Of a stretch of 64,000 bases of DNA, positions 1 through 12,019 are shown one piece after another. Under the pieces are notes generated by a model. It was not told the origin of the DNA. It made no database searches and worked only from the letters and a program-made list of their open reading frames with translations. Each line of letters begins with the position of its first letter. Position 1 is the first letter of the stretch. The DNA lies in NCBI GenBank assembly GCA_002837195.1, contig KZ478062.1, forward strand, positions 391,207 through 455,206, in the 5' to 3' direction. Source of the stretch: Enterobacterales bacterium CwR94 (lineage in GTDB: Bacteria > Pseudomonadota > Gammaproteobacteria > Enterobacterales > Enterobacteriaceae). A program made the position numbers and the translations under genes.

Positions 1-1433
1 TGCAGGTATTACATGTCTGTTCCGAGCTGTTCCCACTGCTGAAAACCGGTGGTTTGGCCGATGTCGTGGGGGCGCTTCCAGCCGCACAGATCGCTGACGG
101 TGTGGAAGCTCGGGTTTTGATACCGGCTTATCCGGAGATTAAAAAGGGCATTCCCGATACGCAGTTAGTGGCTGAAGTGCACTCGTTCGCGGGTGTCTTG
201 CAACTGCGTTTTGGGCATCTGAACGGCGTGGGCATTTATATGATCGATGCGCCGCACCTGTATCAGCGGGCAGGGAGCCCGTATCACGACGAATCACAAC
301 ATGCCTATGTTGATAATTTTTTACGCTTTGCCGTGTTGGGTTGGGTCGGCTGTGAGCTGGCGTGCGGGTTAGATCCGTTTTGGCATCCGCATGTGGTGCA
401 TGCACACGACTGGCATGCGGGCCTGACACCTGCGTACCTGGCGGCGCGTGGGCGTCCGGCAAAATCGGTGTTCACCGTGCATAATCTGGCCTATCAGGGG
501 CTGTTCCAGGCGCACCATCTGGAGCAGATCCAACTGCCGTGGTCTTTCTTCTCGATGCACGGGCTGGAGTTCCATGGGCAGATCTCATACCTGAAAGCCG
601 GATTGTATTATGCCGATCATATTACGGCAGTCAGTCCGACATATGCACGTGAGATAACCCGACCTGAGTTTGGCTACGGCATGGAAGGGCTGCTGCAACA
701 GCGGCAGCGGGAAGGGCGGCTTACCGGGATATTAAATGGCGTGGATGACGCGATTTGGGACCCGGCACATGACTTACTGCTCAGTGCGACCTATACCCGT
801 GAAACCCTGGACCACAAACGGGAAAACAAACGGCAGTTGCAGGTCGCCATGGGCTTGAAGGTGGATGATAAGGTGCCGGTATTCACGGTGGTCAGCCGTC
901 TGACCAGCCAAAAAGGATTGGATCTGGTGCTGGAAGCGCTGCCTGGCTTACTGGAACAGGGAGGACAACTGGTTCTGTTGGGCGCGGGGGATGCCGTATT
1001 GCAGCAAGGTTTTCTGGCGGCGGCGGCGGAACATCCCGGTCAGGTCGGGGTACAAATTGGTTATCACGAAGCGTTTTCGCATCGCATTATCGGCGGCGCG
1101 GATGTGATTTTGGTGCCCAGCCGTTTTGAACCCTGCGGATTAACACAATTGTATGGCCTGAAATATGGCACTTTGCCGCTGGTGCGTCGCACTGGCGGGT
1201 TGGCTGACACGGTCAATGACAGTTCTTTGGAGAATCTTGCTGACGGTATCGCCAGCGGATTTGTGTTCGAAGACAGCAATGCCTGGTCGCTACTCAGAGC
1301 GATTCGGCGTGCTTTTGTTCTCTGGTCCCGTCCTTCGCTATGGCGTTATGTTCAGCGCCAGGCAATGTCGATGGATTTTAGTTGGCAGGTCGCCGCCCAG
1401 GCATACCGCGACCTCTATCAGCGACTGTTGTAG
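1..1433 (+). CDS. glgA: Glycogen synthase GlgA (start codon cut by the window edge)
   Basis: Glycogen synthase of glycosyltransferase family 5, which moves glucose from ADP-glucose onto growing alpha-1,4-glucan in the cytoplasm. The first two bases (TG) are the end of the ATG start codon, so only one base is missing. The protein then starts [20 protein letters not shown], with the ADP-glucose-binding KTGGL motif at residues 15-19, giving the full family length of 477 residues. The C-terminal half holds the GT-B nucleotide-sugar motif [20 protein letters not shown]. It lies 6 bases upstream of glgP and is the tail of a glgBXCAP-type operon whose earlier genes would be to the left. Identification is secure. 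Confidence 0.97.
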   Translation, partial: QVLHVCSELFPLLKTGGLADVVGALPAAQIADGVEARVLIPAYPEIKKGIPDTQLVAEVHSFAGVLQLRFGHLNGVGIYMIDAPHLYQRAGSPYHDESQHAYVDNFLRFAVLGWVGCELACGLDPFWHPHVVHAHDWHAGLTPAYLAARGRPAKSVFTVHNLAYQGLFQAHHLEQIQLPWSFFSMHGLEFHGQISYLKAGLYYADHITAVSPTYAREITRPEFGYGMEGLLQQRQREGRLTGILNGVDDAIWDPAHDLLLSATYTRETLDHKRENKRQLQVAMGLKVDDKVPVFTVVSRLTSQKGLDLVLEALPGLLEQGGQLVLLGAGDAVLQQGFLAAAAEHPGQVGVQIGYHEAFSHRIIGGADVILVPSRFEPCGLTQLYGLKYGTLPLVRRTGGLADTVNDSSLENLADGIASGFVFEDSNAWSLLRAIRRAFVLWSRPSLWRYVQRQAMSMDFSWQVAAQAYRDLYQRLL

Positions 1434-1439
1434 GGAATA

Positions 1440-3893
1440 ATGACGATGAATGCACCGTTCAGCTACACCGCGCCCACGCTCTCAGTGGAAGCCTTGAAAA
1501 ACTCAATTGCCTATAAATTGATGTTCACCATTGGCAAAGATCCGTCGATTGCCAATAAACACGAATGGCTTAATGCCACCTTGCTGGCGGTGCGTGACCG
1601 GATGGTCGAGCGCTGGCTGCGCTCGAACCGCGCCCAACTGTCACAGGAAGTGCGGCAAGTCTATTACCTGTCGATGGAGTTTCTGGTGGGGCGGACATTC
1701 TCCAATGCGCTGCTGGCGATGGGGATCTACGACGATATTCGCACGGCGCTTGAGGACATGGGGCTGGATTTAGAAGAGTTGATCGACGAAGAGAATGATC
1801 CCGGATTGGGGAATGGCGGTCTGGGGCGGCTGGCGGCCTGCTTCCTCGACTCCCTCGCGACGCTGGGATTACCCGGACGGGGCTACGGCATCCGTTATGA
1901 ATACGGCATGTTTAAACAGAACATTATTGATGGGCGGCAGGCCGAGTCACCGGATTACTGGTTGGAATACGGTAATCCGTGGGAGTTTGAGCGGTTTAAC
2001 ACGCGCTATAAAGTGCGCTTTGGCGGCCGCATTCAGCACGAAGGCAGCCGTATGCGCTGGCTGGAAACCGAAGAAGTGCAGGCCACCGCCTACGATCAAA
2101 TCATTCCCGGTTTTGATACCGATGCGACCGCTACGCTGCGTTTGTGGGGTGCGCATGCCAGCAATGAAATCAACCTCGGCAAATTTAACCAGGGCGATTA
2201 CTTTGCGGCGGTGGAAGATAAGAACCATTCGGAAAACGTTTCTCGCGTGCTGTACCCTGATGATTCCACCTATTCCGGCCGCGAGCTGCGTTTGCGCCAG
2301 GAGTATTTTCTGGTCTCGGCCACCGTGCAGGACATTTTACATCGTCATCACCGCCAGCACGGCAGCCTGGCGAATCTGACAGACAAAATTGCCATTCACC
2401 TGAACGATACCCATCCGGTATTGGCGATCCCCGAACTGATGCGTTTGTTAATTGATGACTATAAATTCAGTTGGGATGACGCGTTTGAAATGACCTGTCA
2501 GGTGTTCTCCTACACCAACCACACCTTGATGAGTGAAGCGCTGGAGACCTGGCCGGTGGATATGCTGGGCAAGATATTGCCGCGCCATTTACAACTGATC
2601 TTTGAAATCAATGACTACTTCCTGAAAACCATTCAGGAGCAATTTCCCGATGATGTTGATTTGCTGCAACGCATCTCCATCATTGACGAAGGCAACGGTC
2701 GCCGCGTGCGTATGGCGTGGCTGGCGGTGATTGTTAGCCATAAAGTTAATGGGGTCTCGGAACTGCACTCTGATCTGATGGTGCAATCGCTGTTTGCCGA
2801 CTTTGCGCATTTGTTCCCGATGCGTTTTTGCAACAAGACCAATGGCGTGACACCGCGTCGCTGGCTGGCCTTGGCGAATCCCTCACTGTCAACGGTACTG
2901 GATGATGCGATTGGCCATACCTGGCGCACTGATCTGAGCCAACTGAAAGATATCGAGAAAAATATCGATTATCCGAGTTTTATCCGCCAGGTGGCGGATG
3001 CCAAATTGGAAAACAAACAGCGGCTGGCGGTGTGGGTGGCAAAACAGATGGACATTGTGCTCGATCCCCATGCGCTGTTTGATGTGCAAATCAAGCGTAT
3101 CCATGAGTACAAACGCCAGCTCCTGAATGTGCTGCACATCGTGACGCTGTATAACCGCATTAAAGCCAACCCCGAAGCGCACTGGGTACCACGGGTCAAA
3201 ATCTTTGCCGGTAAAGCCGCCTCTGCTTACTACATGGCGAAACACATCATTCACCTAATCAACGATGTGGCGAAGGTGATCAACAACGATCCCTTGGTGA
3301 AGAACAAGCTCAAGGTGGTGTTTATTCCCAACTACAGTGTCAGCATTGCGCAGATCGTCATCCCCGCCACCGATCTCTCCGAGCAGATCTCACTGGCTGG
3401 CACCGAAGCATCGGGCACCAGTAACATGAAGTTTGCGATCAACGGCGCATTAACCATCGGCACGCTGGACGGTGCGAATGTGGAAATGCAGGAGCATGCG
3501 GGTGAAGAGAACATCTTTATTTTTGGTAACACCACGCCTGAAGTCGAGGCGCTGCGGCGGCAGGGGTATCAGGCGCGTCGCTATTATGATGAAGACGCGG
3601 AATTGCAGCAGGTGATGAATCAAATCGCCACCGGCGTGTTTAGCCCTGAAGAGCCTAACCGCTACCGCAATATTTATGATTCGTTGGTGAACATGGGCGA
3701 TCACTATCAACTGCTGGCGGATTATCGCAGTTATGTGGATACCCAGGATAAGGTGGACACGCTGTATCAGCAGCCGGATGAATGGACGCGTAAGGCGGTG
3801 ATGAATATTGCCAATATGGGGTATTTCTCGTCAGACCGTACGATTCAGGAGTATGCCGACGACATCTGGCATATTTCTCCGGTCCGCCTGTAA
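1440..3893 (+). CDS. glgP: Glycogen phosphorylase GlgP
   Basis: Glycogen phosphorylase (GT35 family) releases glucose-1-phosphate from the non-reducing ends of glycogen. The 817-residue protein has the family length. Near the C-terminus is the pyridoxal-phosphate signature [15 protein letters not shown], whose lysine binds the cofactor; the early stretch [15 protein letters not shown] is also typical. The start ATG at 1440 directly follows the glgA stop, and a second in-frame ATG at 1446 is possible. Translation is probably coupled to glgA. It is the last gene of the glycogen operon. In E. coli the glp and mal genes lie beyond it, whereas here nfuA follows immediately in convergent orientation. 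Confidence 0.97.
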   Translation: MTMNAPFSYTAPTLSVEALKNSIAYKLMFTIGKDPSIANKHEWLNATLLAVRDRMVERWLRSNRAQLSQEVRQVYYLSMEFLVGRTFSNALLAMGIYDDIRTALEDMGLDLEELIDEENDPGLGNGGLGRLAACFLDSLATLGLPGRGYGIRYEYGMFKQNIIDGRQAESPDYWLEYGNPWEFERFNTRYKVRFGGRIQHEGSRMRWLETEEVQATAYDQIIPGFDTDATATLRLWGAHASNEINLGKFNQGDYFAAVEDKNHSENVSRVLYPDDSTYSGRELRLRQEYFLVSATVQDILHRHHRQHGSLANLTDKIAIHLNDTHPVLAIPELMRLLIDDYKFSWDDAFEMTCQVFSYTNHTLMSEALETWPVDMLGKILPRHLQLIFEINDYFLKTIQEQFPDDVDLLQRISIIDEGNGRRVRMAWLAVIVSHKVNGVSELHSDLMVQSLFADFAHLFPMRFCNKTNGVTPRRWLALANPSLSTVLDDAIGHTWRTDLSQLKDIEKNIDYPSFIRQVADAKLENKQRLAVWVAKQMDIVLDPHALFDVQIKRIHEYKRQLLNVLHIVTLYNRIKANPEAHWVPRVKIFAGKAASAYYMAKHIIHLINDVAKVINNDPLVKNKLKVVFIPNYSVSIAQIVIPATDLSEQISLAGTEASGTSNMKFAINGALTIGTLDGANVEMQEHAGEENIFIFGNTTPEVEALRRQGYQARRYYDEDAELQQVMNQIATGVFSPEEPNRYRNIYDSLVNMGDHYQLLADYRSYVDTQDKVDTLYQQPDEWTRKAVMNIANMGYFSSDRTIQEYADDIWHISPVRL

Positions 3894-3898
3894 AAATG

Positions 3899-3926
3899 CT
3901 GCGCGCTGCCAGAGGGCAGCGCGCAG
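3899..3926 (-). terminator. Terminator between glgP and nfuA
   Basis: A 12-bp perfect stem (CTGCGCGCTGCC with its complement) closes a 4-base loop. Read on the minus strand it is followed by CATTTTTA, so it best serves nfuA; it may also stop glgP transcripts. Confidence 0.75.
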
Positions 3927-3933
3927 TATGGAA

Positions 3934-4509
3934 TCAGTAGTAGGAGTGTTCGCCGCGTTGGTGCTCGGTCAAATCACGCACGCCTTTCAGTTCAGGGAAG
4001 CGGGCTAACAACTGCTTTTCAATGCCCTCTTTCAGGGTGACATCGACCATCGAGCAGCCGTTACAACCGCCACCGAATTGCAGAATGGCAAAGCCTTCTT
4101 CGGTAATTTCCATCAACGACACTTTACCGCCGTGACCGGCTAACTGCGGGTTCACTTCAGCTTGAATCAGGTATTCAACGCGCTCAATCAGGGGCGCGTC
4201 ATCTGACACTTTACGCATTTTGGCGTTCGGGGCTTTCAACGTAAGCTGAGAACCGAGGTTATCGGTGACGAAATCGATTTCCGCGTCTTCCAGATATGGC
4301 GCGCTCAACTCATCAACATAGGCTGACAGCTTGTCGAATTCCAGTTTGGTGTCAGAGGGTTCAACCGCATCTGGCGGGCAATAGGAAACACCGCATTCAG
4401 CCGTTGGCGTACCGGGATTGATCACGAATACGCGAATTTGGGTGCCTTCTTCCTGATTAGAAAGCAGTTTCGCAAAGTGTTCTTGCGCAGAGTCAGTAAT
4501 ACGGATCAT
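3934..4509 (-). CDS. nfuA: Fe-S biogenesis protein NfuA
   Basis: Carrier that receives a 4Fe-4S cluster and hands it to target apoproteins, important under oxidative stress and iron limitation. The 191-residue protein has an N-terminal degenerate A-type domain (about 1-95) and a C-terminal Nfu domain with the cluster-binding CNGC motif, C149 and C152, in the stretch [11 protein letters not shown]. Both cysteines sit at the positions known in E. coli. It lies 58 bases downstream of gntX on the same strand and is probably cotranscribed with it. Confidence 0.96.
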   Translation of the reverse strand: MIRITDSAQEHFAKLLSNQEEGTQIRVFVINPGTPTAECGVSYCPPDAVEPSDTKLEFDKLSAYVDELSAPYLEDAEIDFVTDNLGSQLTLKAPNAKMRKVSDDAPLIERVEYLIQAEVNPQLAGHGGKVSLMEITEEGFAILQFGGGCNGCSMVDVTLKEGIEKQLLARFPELKGVRDLTEHQRGEHSYY

Positions 4510-4567
4510 GGCATTCGCTCAATAGTTGACTTAAATACTTGGTTATAATACGCCCATCATCCCCTGC

Positions 4568-5248
4568 CTACAAGGTACGACACAGGCACCAGACCTGGAC
4601 GCTGGCTGCGCCTGCAGCCCGCAATATACGGCTAATTTCCCCGACCGTACTGCCGGTGGTCACCACATCATCGATAAGAACGATATGTGCCCCTTTCACG
4701 CCAATATCAACCCGAAAGGCACCGCGTAAATTGCGCCGTCTCACCATAGCAGGCAAACGATGCTGTGGTTTGCCGGTGCGTAAGCGCGTCAATCCATTGA
4801 CGGCATAGCGAATATTCAGCCAGCGAGCCAGTTGCTTCGCCAGCAAATCGGCTTGATTAAAGCCGCGCAGCAGGGCGCGTCGATGATGCAAAGGCACGGA
4901 CATTATGCAGTCAGGACGGGGGGATAACTCACCTGTTTGCGTTAGCAATAAGCGTAACAGGATTAAGCGTGCGAGAGGAGCAGTGAGTGCGGTTGTGGCG
5001 TTGAATTTTAATCGATTCACTAACAGGCTGAGCGGAGGGGCATAGTCGCTGACGGCAAGCATGCTCTGCCAGTGCGGAGGATGACGTAAGCACCGCCCGC
5101 AGGCGTGTGTGGGATGACGCGAGGGCAATCCACAGCGAGGACAACCCCGCAACGGGGCGATCGCCCGGACGCAAAAGCTGCACAATCCATGATGCGCCAT
5201 GCGCAGCGGCATTTGGCATAGCCAACACAGGGCGGGCATTGGTAGCAT
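4568..5248 (-). CDS. gntX: ComF-family phosphoribosyltransferase-like protein GntX
   Basis: Member of the ComF/GntX family, which has a phosphoribosyltransferase fold and is linked to handling of incoming DNA; the exact role in enterobacteria is uncertain. The 226-residue protein has an N-terminal zinc-finger-like region with paired cysteines (CWLC, CSFC, CPRC, CGRC, about residues 8-60) and a C-terminal PRPP-binding motif VLIDDVVTTGSTV. The frame is open to 5290, but the ATG at 5248 has a strong AGGAGG site at 5254-5259 and matches the family start. It is divergent from bioH, with the two start codons 35 bases apart. Confidence 0.93.
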   Translation of the reverse strand: MLPMPALCWLCQMPLRMAHHGLCSFCVRAIAPLRGCPRCGLPSRHPTHACGRCLRHPPHWQSMLAVSDYAPPLSLLVNRLKFNATTALTAPLARLILLRLLLTQTGELSPRPDCIMSVPLHHRRALLRGFNQADLLAKQLARWLNIRYAVNGLTRLRTGKPQHRLPAMVRRRNLRGAFRVDIGVKGAHIVLIDDVVTTGSTVGEISRILRAAGAASVQVWCLCRTL

Positions 5249-5283
5249 GAGCGCCTCCTGATACAAAACCGGAATCCTAACGC

Positions 5284-6054
5284 ATGACAACGCTTTACTG
5301 GCAGACCCTGGGTGAGGGAAATGATGATCTTGTGCTGCTGCACGGCTGGGGACTGAATGCGGAAGTCTGGCGGCAGTTAGTTCCGCGACTCAGCCCGCAT
5401 TTCCGTCTGCATTTGGTGGATCTTCCGGGTTACGGACGCAGCCAGGGATTTGCCGCGATGTCACTGACAGAAATGGCGGAGGCGCTGGTGGCACAGGCGC
5501 CGCCGCAGGCAACCTGGCTGGGCTGGTCGCTGGGCGGATTGGTGGCTACGCAGTTTGCACTGACTTATCCCGCTCGGGTTAGCGCGCTGATCACCGTGGC
5601 ATCGTCACCGTGCTTTGCGGCCAGCGATGAATGGCCGGGGATCCAACCGGAGACGTTGAGCCAGTTTCAGCAGCAACTGAATGACAACTACACGCGCACC
5701 GTGGAGCGTTTTCTGGCACTGCAAACCCTGGGAACGGAGCATGCGCGTAGCGATGCGCGCCAGTTAAAAGAGGTGGTGCTGTCGCAGCCACAACCGCCAG
5801 TGGCGGTGCTGGAAGGCGGATTAGCCATTCTGCGCGATGTGGATTTGCGCCCCGCGTTGGCACAGGTGGTGCAACCGACGTTGCGTCTTTATGGGCGTTT
5901 AGATGGTCTGGTACCGCGAAAAATGGTGCCGTTACTGGACGCACAATGGCCAGCCAGCCAGGCGATCGTGATGGAGAAAGCGGCCCACGCGCCGTTTATT
6001 TCCCACCCGGATGCCTTTGTTGAACACTGTCTGAGGTTTACAGGAAAAGCCTGA
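5284..6054 (+). CDS. bioH: Pimeloyl-ACP methyl ester carboxylesterase BioH
   Basis: Cytoplasmic alpha/beta-hydrolase that removes the methyl ester from pimeloyl-ACP and so ends the synthesis of the biotin pimelate moiety. The 256-residue protein shows the full catalytic triad at E. coli positions: S82 in GWSLGG, D207 in [12 protein letters not shown] and H235 in KAAHAPF. The oxyanion region [12 protein letters not shown] is present. It is divergent from gntX, as in E. coli. Here its downstream neighbour is tex; the feoABC genes that lie between them in E. coli are missing. Confidence 0.96.
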   Translation: MTTLYWQTLGEGNDDLVLLHGWGLNAEVWRQLVPRLSPHFRLHLVDLPGYGRSQGFAAMSLTEMAEALVAQAPPQATWLGWSLGGLVATQFALTYPARVSALITVASSPCFAASDEWPGIQPETLSQFQQQLNDNYTRTVERFLALQTLGTEHARSDARQLKEVVLSQPQPPVAVLEGGLAILRDVDLRPALAQVVQPTLRLYGRLDGLVPRKMVPLLDAQWPASQAIVMEKAAHAPFISHPDAFVEHCLRFTGKA

Positions 6055-6057
6055 AAT

Positions 6058-6083
6058 AACCCTGCCTGATAGCAGGCAGGGTT
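6058..6083. terminator. Bidirectional terminator between bioH and tex
   Basis: An 11-bp perfect stem AACCCTGCCTG with its complement and an ATAG loop lies between the convergent stop codons of bioH and tex. Short T-rich ends on both sides are weak, so bidirectional use is inferred from position. Confidence 0.65.
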
Positions 6084-6091
6084 AACCTGAG

Positions 6092-8425
6092 TTAGCGCTT
6101 TTTACCAAAGGCGGCGGCCAGCGCATCACCCATCGCGCTGTTGCCCGCGCTGGAGGTTGCTGCCGGGCGCGGACGCGCTTTATTGCCGCCAGCAGGACGC
6201 GCGTTATCACGCGCAGTGCCGCCGTTGGCGGGGCGTCGTGCATTCCCTTCACCCGGTTGTTCATCCAGGCGCATGGTTAAGGCGATGCGCTTACGCTGCA
6301 AATCGACTTCCATGACTTTCACCTTCACGATATCACCGGCTTTCACCACTTTGTGGGGATCGTCGATAAACTTATCGGACAGTGAAGAGATATGCACCAG
6401 GCCATCCTGATGAACGCCGATATCAACAAAAGCACCAAAGTTGGTGACGTTGGTCACGGCACCTTCCAGGATCATGCCCGCTTGCAGGTCGCTCATCGTT
6501 TCGATGCCCTCAGCAAACTGGGCGGTCTTAAACTCAGGGCGCGGATCGCGACCCGGTTTTTCCAGCTCTTTGATGATATCGGTGACGGTGGGAACACCAA
6601 AACGCTCATCGGTGAAATCCACCGCACGCAGGTTACGCAGTGCGCTGTTATCACCCATCAGCGCCTGTAAGGCCTGTTCGGTTTTGGCCAGAATGCGCTC
6701 AACAACCGGATAGGCTTCCGGGTGAACCGTTGAGGCATCCAGCGGATTGTCACCGTGATTGATGCGCAGGAAGCCCGCGCACTGTTCAAAGGCTTTTGGC
6801 CCCAAACGGCTCACTTTTAGCAGTTGCTGGCGATCGCGGAAGCGGCCATTTTCATCACGCCAGCCCACGATATTTTGCGCCATCAGCTTGGTGAGACCCG
6901 CAACGCGCGTTAACAAGGCCACCGATGCGGTATTCAGATCCACACCCACGGCGTTTACGCAGTCTTCAACCACCGCATCCAGCTTTTTCGCCAGTTGCGA
7001 TTGGCTGACGTCGTGCTGATACTGGCCGACACCGATAGATTTCGGATCGATTTTTACCAGCTCTGCCAGCGGATCTTGCAAGCGGCGGGCGATGGAGACG
7101 GCACCGCGCAGCGACACATCAAGATCGGGAAACTCCAGCGCTGCCAGTTCAGACGCGGAATACACCGAGGCGCCTGCTTCGCTGACAATCACCTTTTGCG
7201 CAGTAATTGCGGGGAATTGCTTCTGCACATCGAGGAAGAAGCGTTCGGTTTCGCGTGAGGCGGTGCCATTGCCGATGGCGACCAGTTCAACCTGATGCTT
7301 AGCACAGAGGGCGGCAACCGCGGTGGCCGCCTTGGCTGCCTGACCGGTGTGTGGATAAATGGTGTCGGTGGCGACCAGTTTGCCGGTGGCATCGACCACG
7401 GCAACTTTGACGCCGGTACGTAAACCTGGATCAAGGCCCATCGTCGAACGCATACCGGCAGGGGCGGCCATCAGCAGATCGCTGAGGTTGCGCGCAAAGA
7501 CGTTAATGGCTTCTTCTTCCGCACGTTCGCGCACGGTGCCCATCAGCTCGGTTTCCAGATGCAGCAACACTTTAATGCGCCACGTCCAACTCACCACCGC
7601 TTTGCGCCAGCCATCGGCGGGTGCGTTGTTCAGGCGCAGGCCGAGATGGTCAGTGATGATCTGCTCGCCATGGCTTTCGCGAGGCGGCTCATCGAATTGG
7701 GGATCAGGGTTCAGGGCGAGTTGCAAAATGCCTTCGTTACGGCCACGGAACATCGCCAGTGCGCGGTGAGAGGGCACGCCAGAGAGGGCTTCATGGTGAT
7801 CAAAGTAGTCGCGGAATTTCGCGCCTTCTTCTTCTTTGCCCTCTACCACACGGGCGACCAGGTGCGCCTGTTTCCACAGATAGTCACGCACTTTGGCCAG
7901 CAAACCGGCGTCTTCTGCAAAGCGCTCCATCAGGATATAACGCGCGCCATCCAGTGCGGCTTTAGTATCTGCAATGCCGTTGTCAGCGTTAATGTAACTG
8001 GCCGCCAGCGTTTCTGGTTCCTGTGACGGGTCTTGCCACAAGCTCTCCGCCAGCGGTTCTAAGCCCGCCTCAATGGCGATTTGCCCGCGTGTGCGGCGTT
8101 TTTGCTTATAGGGAAGGTAGAGATCTTCCAGCTCGGTTTTGTTCATCACGCCGTTAATCGCTTTGGCGAGATCGTCGGTTAACTTACCTTGCTCATCGAT
8201 CGATTTCAGGATTGACTGGCGACGCTCTTCCAGCTCGCGCAGATAACCCAGACGGGTTTCCAACTGACGCAGTTGCGTGTCATCCAGTCCACCGGTGACT
8301 TCCTTACGATAACGTGCGATGAACGGCACGGTATTCCCTTCATCCAGCAGGCGTACAGCAGCTTCAACCTGTTCTGCACGCGCCTGGAGTTCACTTGCGA
8401 TAATACGGCTCAGCGAATCTTTCAT
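6092..8425 (-). CDS. tex: Tex-family transcription accessory protein (YhgF)
   Basis: Nucleic-acid-binding protein of the Tex family, involved in transcription fidelity and expression of some envelope or toxin genes. The 777-residue protein has the N-terminal helical Tex region, a YqgF/RNase-H-like middle domain (around [18 protein letters not shown]), helix-hairpin-helix repeats (around [19 protein letters not shown]) and a C-terminal S1 RNA-binding domain (around [20 protein letters not shown]), ending in a basic, Gly/Ala/Arg-rich low-complexity tail. The frame is open to 8623, but the ATG at 8425 begins [16 protein letters not shown] as in E. coli; the upstream 66 codons would run into the divergent greB promoter. 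Confidence 0.95.
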   Translation of the reverse strand: MKDSLSRIIASELQARAEQVEAAVRLLDEGNTVPFIARYRKEVTGGLDDTQLRQLETRLGYLRELEERRQSILKSIDEQGKLTDDLAKAINGVMNKTELEDLYLPYKQKRRTRGQIAIEAGLEPLAESLWQDPSQEPETLAASYINADNGIADTKAALDGARYILMERFAEDAGLLAKVRDYLWKQAHLVARVVEGKEEEGAKFRDYFDHHEALSGVPSHRALAMFRGRNEGILQLALNPDPQFDEPPRESHGEQIITDHLGLRLNNAPADGWRKAVVSWTWRIKVLLHLETELMGTVRERAEEEAINVFARNLSDLLMAAPAGMRSTMGLDPGLRTGVKVAVVDATGKLVATDTIYPHTGQAAKAATAVAALCAKHQVELVAIGNGTASRETERFFLDVQKQFPAITAQKVIVSEAGASVYSASELAALEFPDLDVSLRGAVSIARRLQDPLAELVKIDPKSIGVGQYQHDVSQSQLAKKLDAVVEDCVNAVGVDLNTASVALLTRVAGLTKLMAQNIVGWRDENGRFRDRQQLLKVSRLGPKAFEQCAGFLRINHGDNPLDASTVHPEAYPVVERILAKTEQALQALMGDNSALRNLRAVDFTDERFGVPTVTDIIKELEKPGRDPRPEFKTAQFAEGIETMSDLQAGMILEGAVTNVTNFGAFVDIGVHQDGLVHISSLSDKFIDDPHKVVKAGDIVKVKVMEVDLQRKRIALTMRLDEQPGEGNARRPANGGTARDNARPAGGNKARPRPAATSSAGNSAMGDALAAAFGKKR

Positions 8426-8507
8426 TGTCGTCGTCTGTGTGGCTAAAAACTGCCGACAGTTATACGGATTGCGACTCAAAATTGCCAGCCAACTGACCGA
8501 TATTCGC

Positions 8508-8536
8508 CTTTTTCTGAGCGTTTGAGTCGCTATAAT
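8508..8536 (+). promoter_or_regulatory. Candidate greB promoter
   Basis: A perfect TATAAT sits at 8531-8536, about 30 bases before the greB start. The region at -35 is only T-rich (CTTTTT at 8508-8513), so the promoter may depend mainly on its -10 element. Confidence 0.45.
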
Positions 8537-8563
8537 GCACCTTCTGCAGACAGGAGCCGTATT

Positions 8564-9049
8564 GTGAAAACGCAACTGATCACCCGTGAGGGATACAACA
8601 AACTGCGGGCCGAACATGACCATCTGTGGAATGAAAAGCGGCCTGAAATTACCAAGATCGTTTCCTGGGCGGCGAGCCTGGGCGATCGCTCAGAAAACGC
8701 CGATTACACCTACAACAAACGTCTGTTGCGCCAAATCGATCGCCGTGTGCGCTATCTGCGAAAATGCCTGGCAGAGCTGAAAATTGTGGATTATGCCCCT
8801 CAGCAAGACGGCAAAGTGTTTTTTGGCGCCTGGGTTGAGATTGAGAACGACGCCGGAGACATTCGCCAGTTTCGTATCGTGGGGCCCGATGAGATTTACG
8901 GCGATGCGAAGGGCTATATTTCTATTGATTCGCCGATGGCGCGGGCGTTAATTAAAAAAGAAGTGGATGACGAATTTGTGGTGCAAACACCCGAAGGAAA
9001 GAAAGAGTGGTTTATTAATCGCATCCAATATCAGCAAGGATTCGATTAA
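8564..9049 (+). CDS. greB: Transcript cleavage factor GreB (GTG start)
   Basis: GreB inserts its coiled coil into the secondary channel of RNA polymerase and triggers cleavage of long backtracked transcripts. The 161-residue protein has the N-terminal coiled coil with the acidic tip residues in GDRSENADY, and the C-terminal FKBP-like domain with the SPMARALI(K)KE signature. The chosen start is GTG at 8564, giving [15 protein letters not shown], because AGGAG at 8552-8556 is well spaced and the product then matches E. coli GreB. Translation could formally start at 8522, but that overlaps the -10 element. It is divergent from tex, as in E. coli. Confidence 0.95.
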   Translation: MKTQLITREGYNKLRAEHDHLWNEKRPEITKIVSWAASLGDRSENADYTYNKRLLRQIDRRVRYLRKCLAELKIVDYAPQQDGKVFFGAWVEIENDAGDIRQFRIVGPDEIYGDAKGYISIDSPMARALIKKEVDDEFVVQTPEGKKEWFINRIQYQQGFD

Positions 9050-9055
9050 AAAAAG

Positions 9056-9088
9056 TGGGGGCGTAAAGCGTGACTTTACTTTCCCCCA
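9056..9088 (+). terminator. Stem-loop after greB
   Basis: The stretch TGGGGGCGTAAAG pairs with CTTTACTTTCCCCCA over about 12 bp with a small bulge. It starts right after the greB stop. There is no long T-tract, so efficiency is unclear. Confidence 0.5.
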
Positions 9089-9150
9089 GAGGCGAAAAGG
9101 ATAATGCAGAGAGCGTTATTTTAATGAAGTGCTACGAGGGTAATAGGGTA

Positions 9151-9390
9151 TTAACGGTTGGGTGTCGTCGATGTCGTGGTACTGGTACCGCCGCCATCAT
9201 GCCCACCCATGGTTGCCAGCGCGACGCCCAGCAATGCAGCAACAGCGGTAACGCCTTCGGCGTCTGACTGCCCTTTGGCGCTGCTAAAGGCTTGCGCGCC
9301 CGCTGCTTCACCGGTCGTCGGCGTGGCCGCCATACTGGCTGATGAAATAAATAAGGCGATGAGTGCAGATGTCATAATTATTTTTTTCAT
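9151..9390 (-). CDS. Small exported YjbE-like protein
   Basis: A 79-residue protein with a clear signal peptide (basic MKKIIM, hydrophobic stretch, probable cleavage after SASMA at about residue 20). The mature part is small, Ala/Gly-rich (GEAAGAQA, VTAVAALLGVALATMGG) and ends in a Thr/Ser-rich tail GTSTTTSTTPNR. This layout resembles E. coli YjbE, a secreted protein of an Rcs-controlled exopolysaccharide operon, but the yjbFGH partners are not beside it. The ATG at 9390 has AGGGG at 9396-9400; an ORF extension to 9426 has no better site. Exact function is unknown. It sits alone between greB (convergent) and ompR (divergent), where E. coli has no gene. Confidence 0.7.
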   Translation of the reverse strand: MKKIIMTSALIALFISSASMAATPTTGEAAGAQAFSSAKGQSDAEGVTAVAALLGVALATMGGHDGGGTSTTTSTTPNR

Positions 9391-9928
9391 AATATCCCCT
9401 GGTGTTGTTGACGACGGGGAAATCATTGCCTGTCCAAATATAATTAGAAAGTGAATTTTTTAACCCGTAATATTCAATAAAAGAGTGGCCCGGTCTTAAT
9501 TTGTCTTCGCTCCAATAATTCCTAAAGCGCTTTTCTGACAATTTCCGCCTGTCTGGATTTTTATGCTGCCGATTCGATTTTGTGCGCCGCTTTCGTCGAT
9601 TGCGCACGTGCGTGGCGGGCCGCCTCACAGTGCGTTAACCATAACGTAATGAATTTTATAGATTATTGTGGCAACTTCGCGGTCAGATCCACGGCTTAAC
9701 AGAAACCAGGCACAGAATTCAGACTAATTTCAGCCCGCGCGAGTCGAGATAACACAATGTCCTCACAGGCTTTTTTCCCCGCGCTGTACGCTGAAAATTA
9801 AATATAACCCCCTGTTTTATATGCTTTGTAACAATTTCGGCTAGAATATAAACCAATAATGATTGTCAGATGTAAGCAAACTTTTGAGAATAGCAGGCAC
9901 GGGCAATCGCGCCTTTGGGAGTAGAAAA
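9391..9928. other. Intergenic control region between the YjbE-like gene and ompR
   Basis: About 540 bases, AT-rich, with no convincing gene; an open frame at 9308-9628 (minus) has no coding features. It must hold the divergent promoters of the YjbE-like gene and of ompR. The part before ompR contains TAGAATATAA around 9842-9851, a plausible -10 area, followed by a leader of roughly 70 bases. Confidence 0.6.
9511..9524. promoter_or_regulatory. Possible RcsB/RcsAB box upstream of the YjbE-like gene
   Basis: TCCAATAATTCCTA matches the right half (ATTCCTA) of the published RcsAB box TAAGAATATTCCTA exactly and 9 of 14 bases overall. It is about 120 bases upstream of the gene. The left half is poor, so this is only a candidate. 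Confidence 0.25.
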
Positions 9929-12010
<2,082 letters not shown>

Positions 12011-12019
12011 GCTGTGGCT

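Noticed and set aside
7359..8026. Plus-strand open frames of 136 and 155 codons inside tex
   Set aside because: They lie antisense to a well-conserved gene and have no ribosome site or domain.
9308..9628. 106-codon open frame on the minus strand before ompR
   Set aside because: It overlaps the YjbE-like gene and the promoter region, is rich in Arg and Asn and shows no known pattern.
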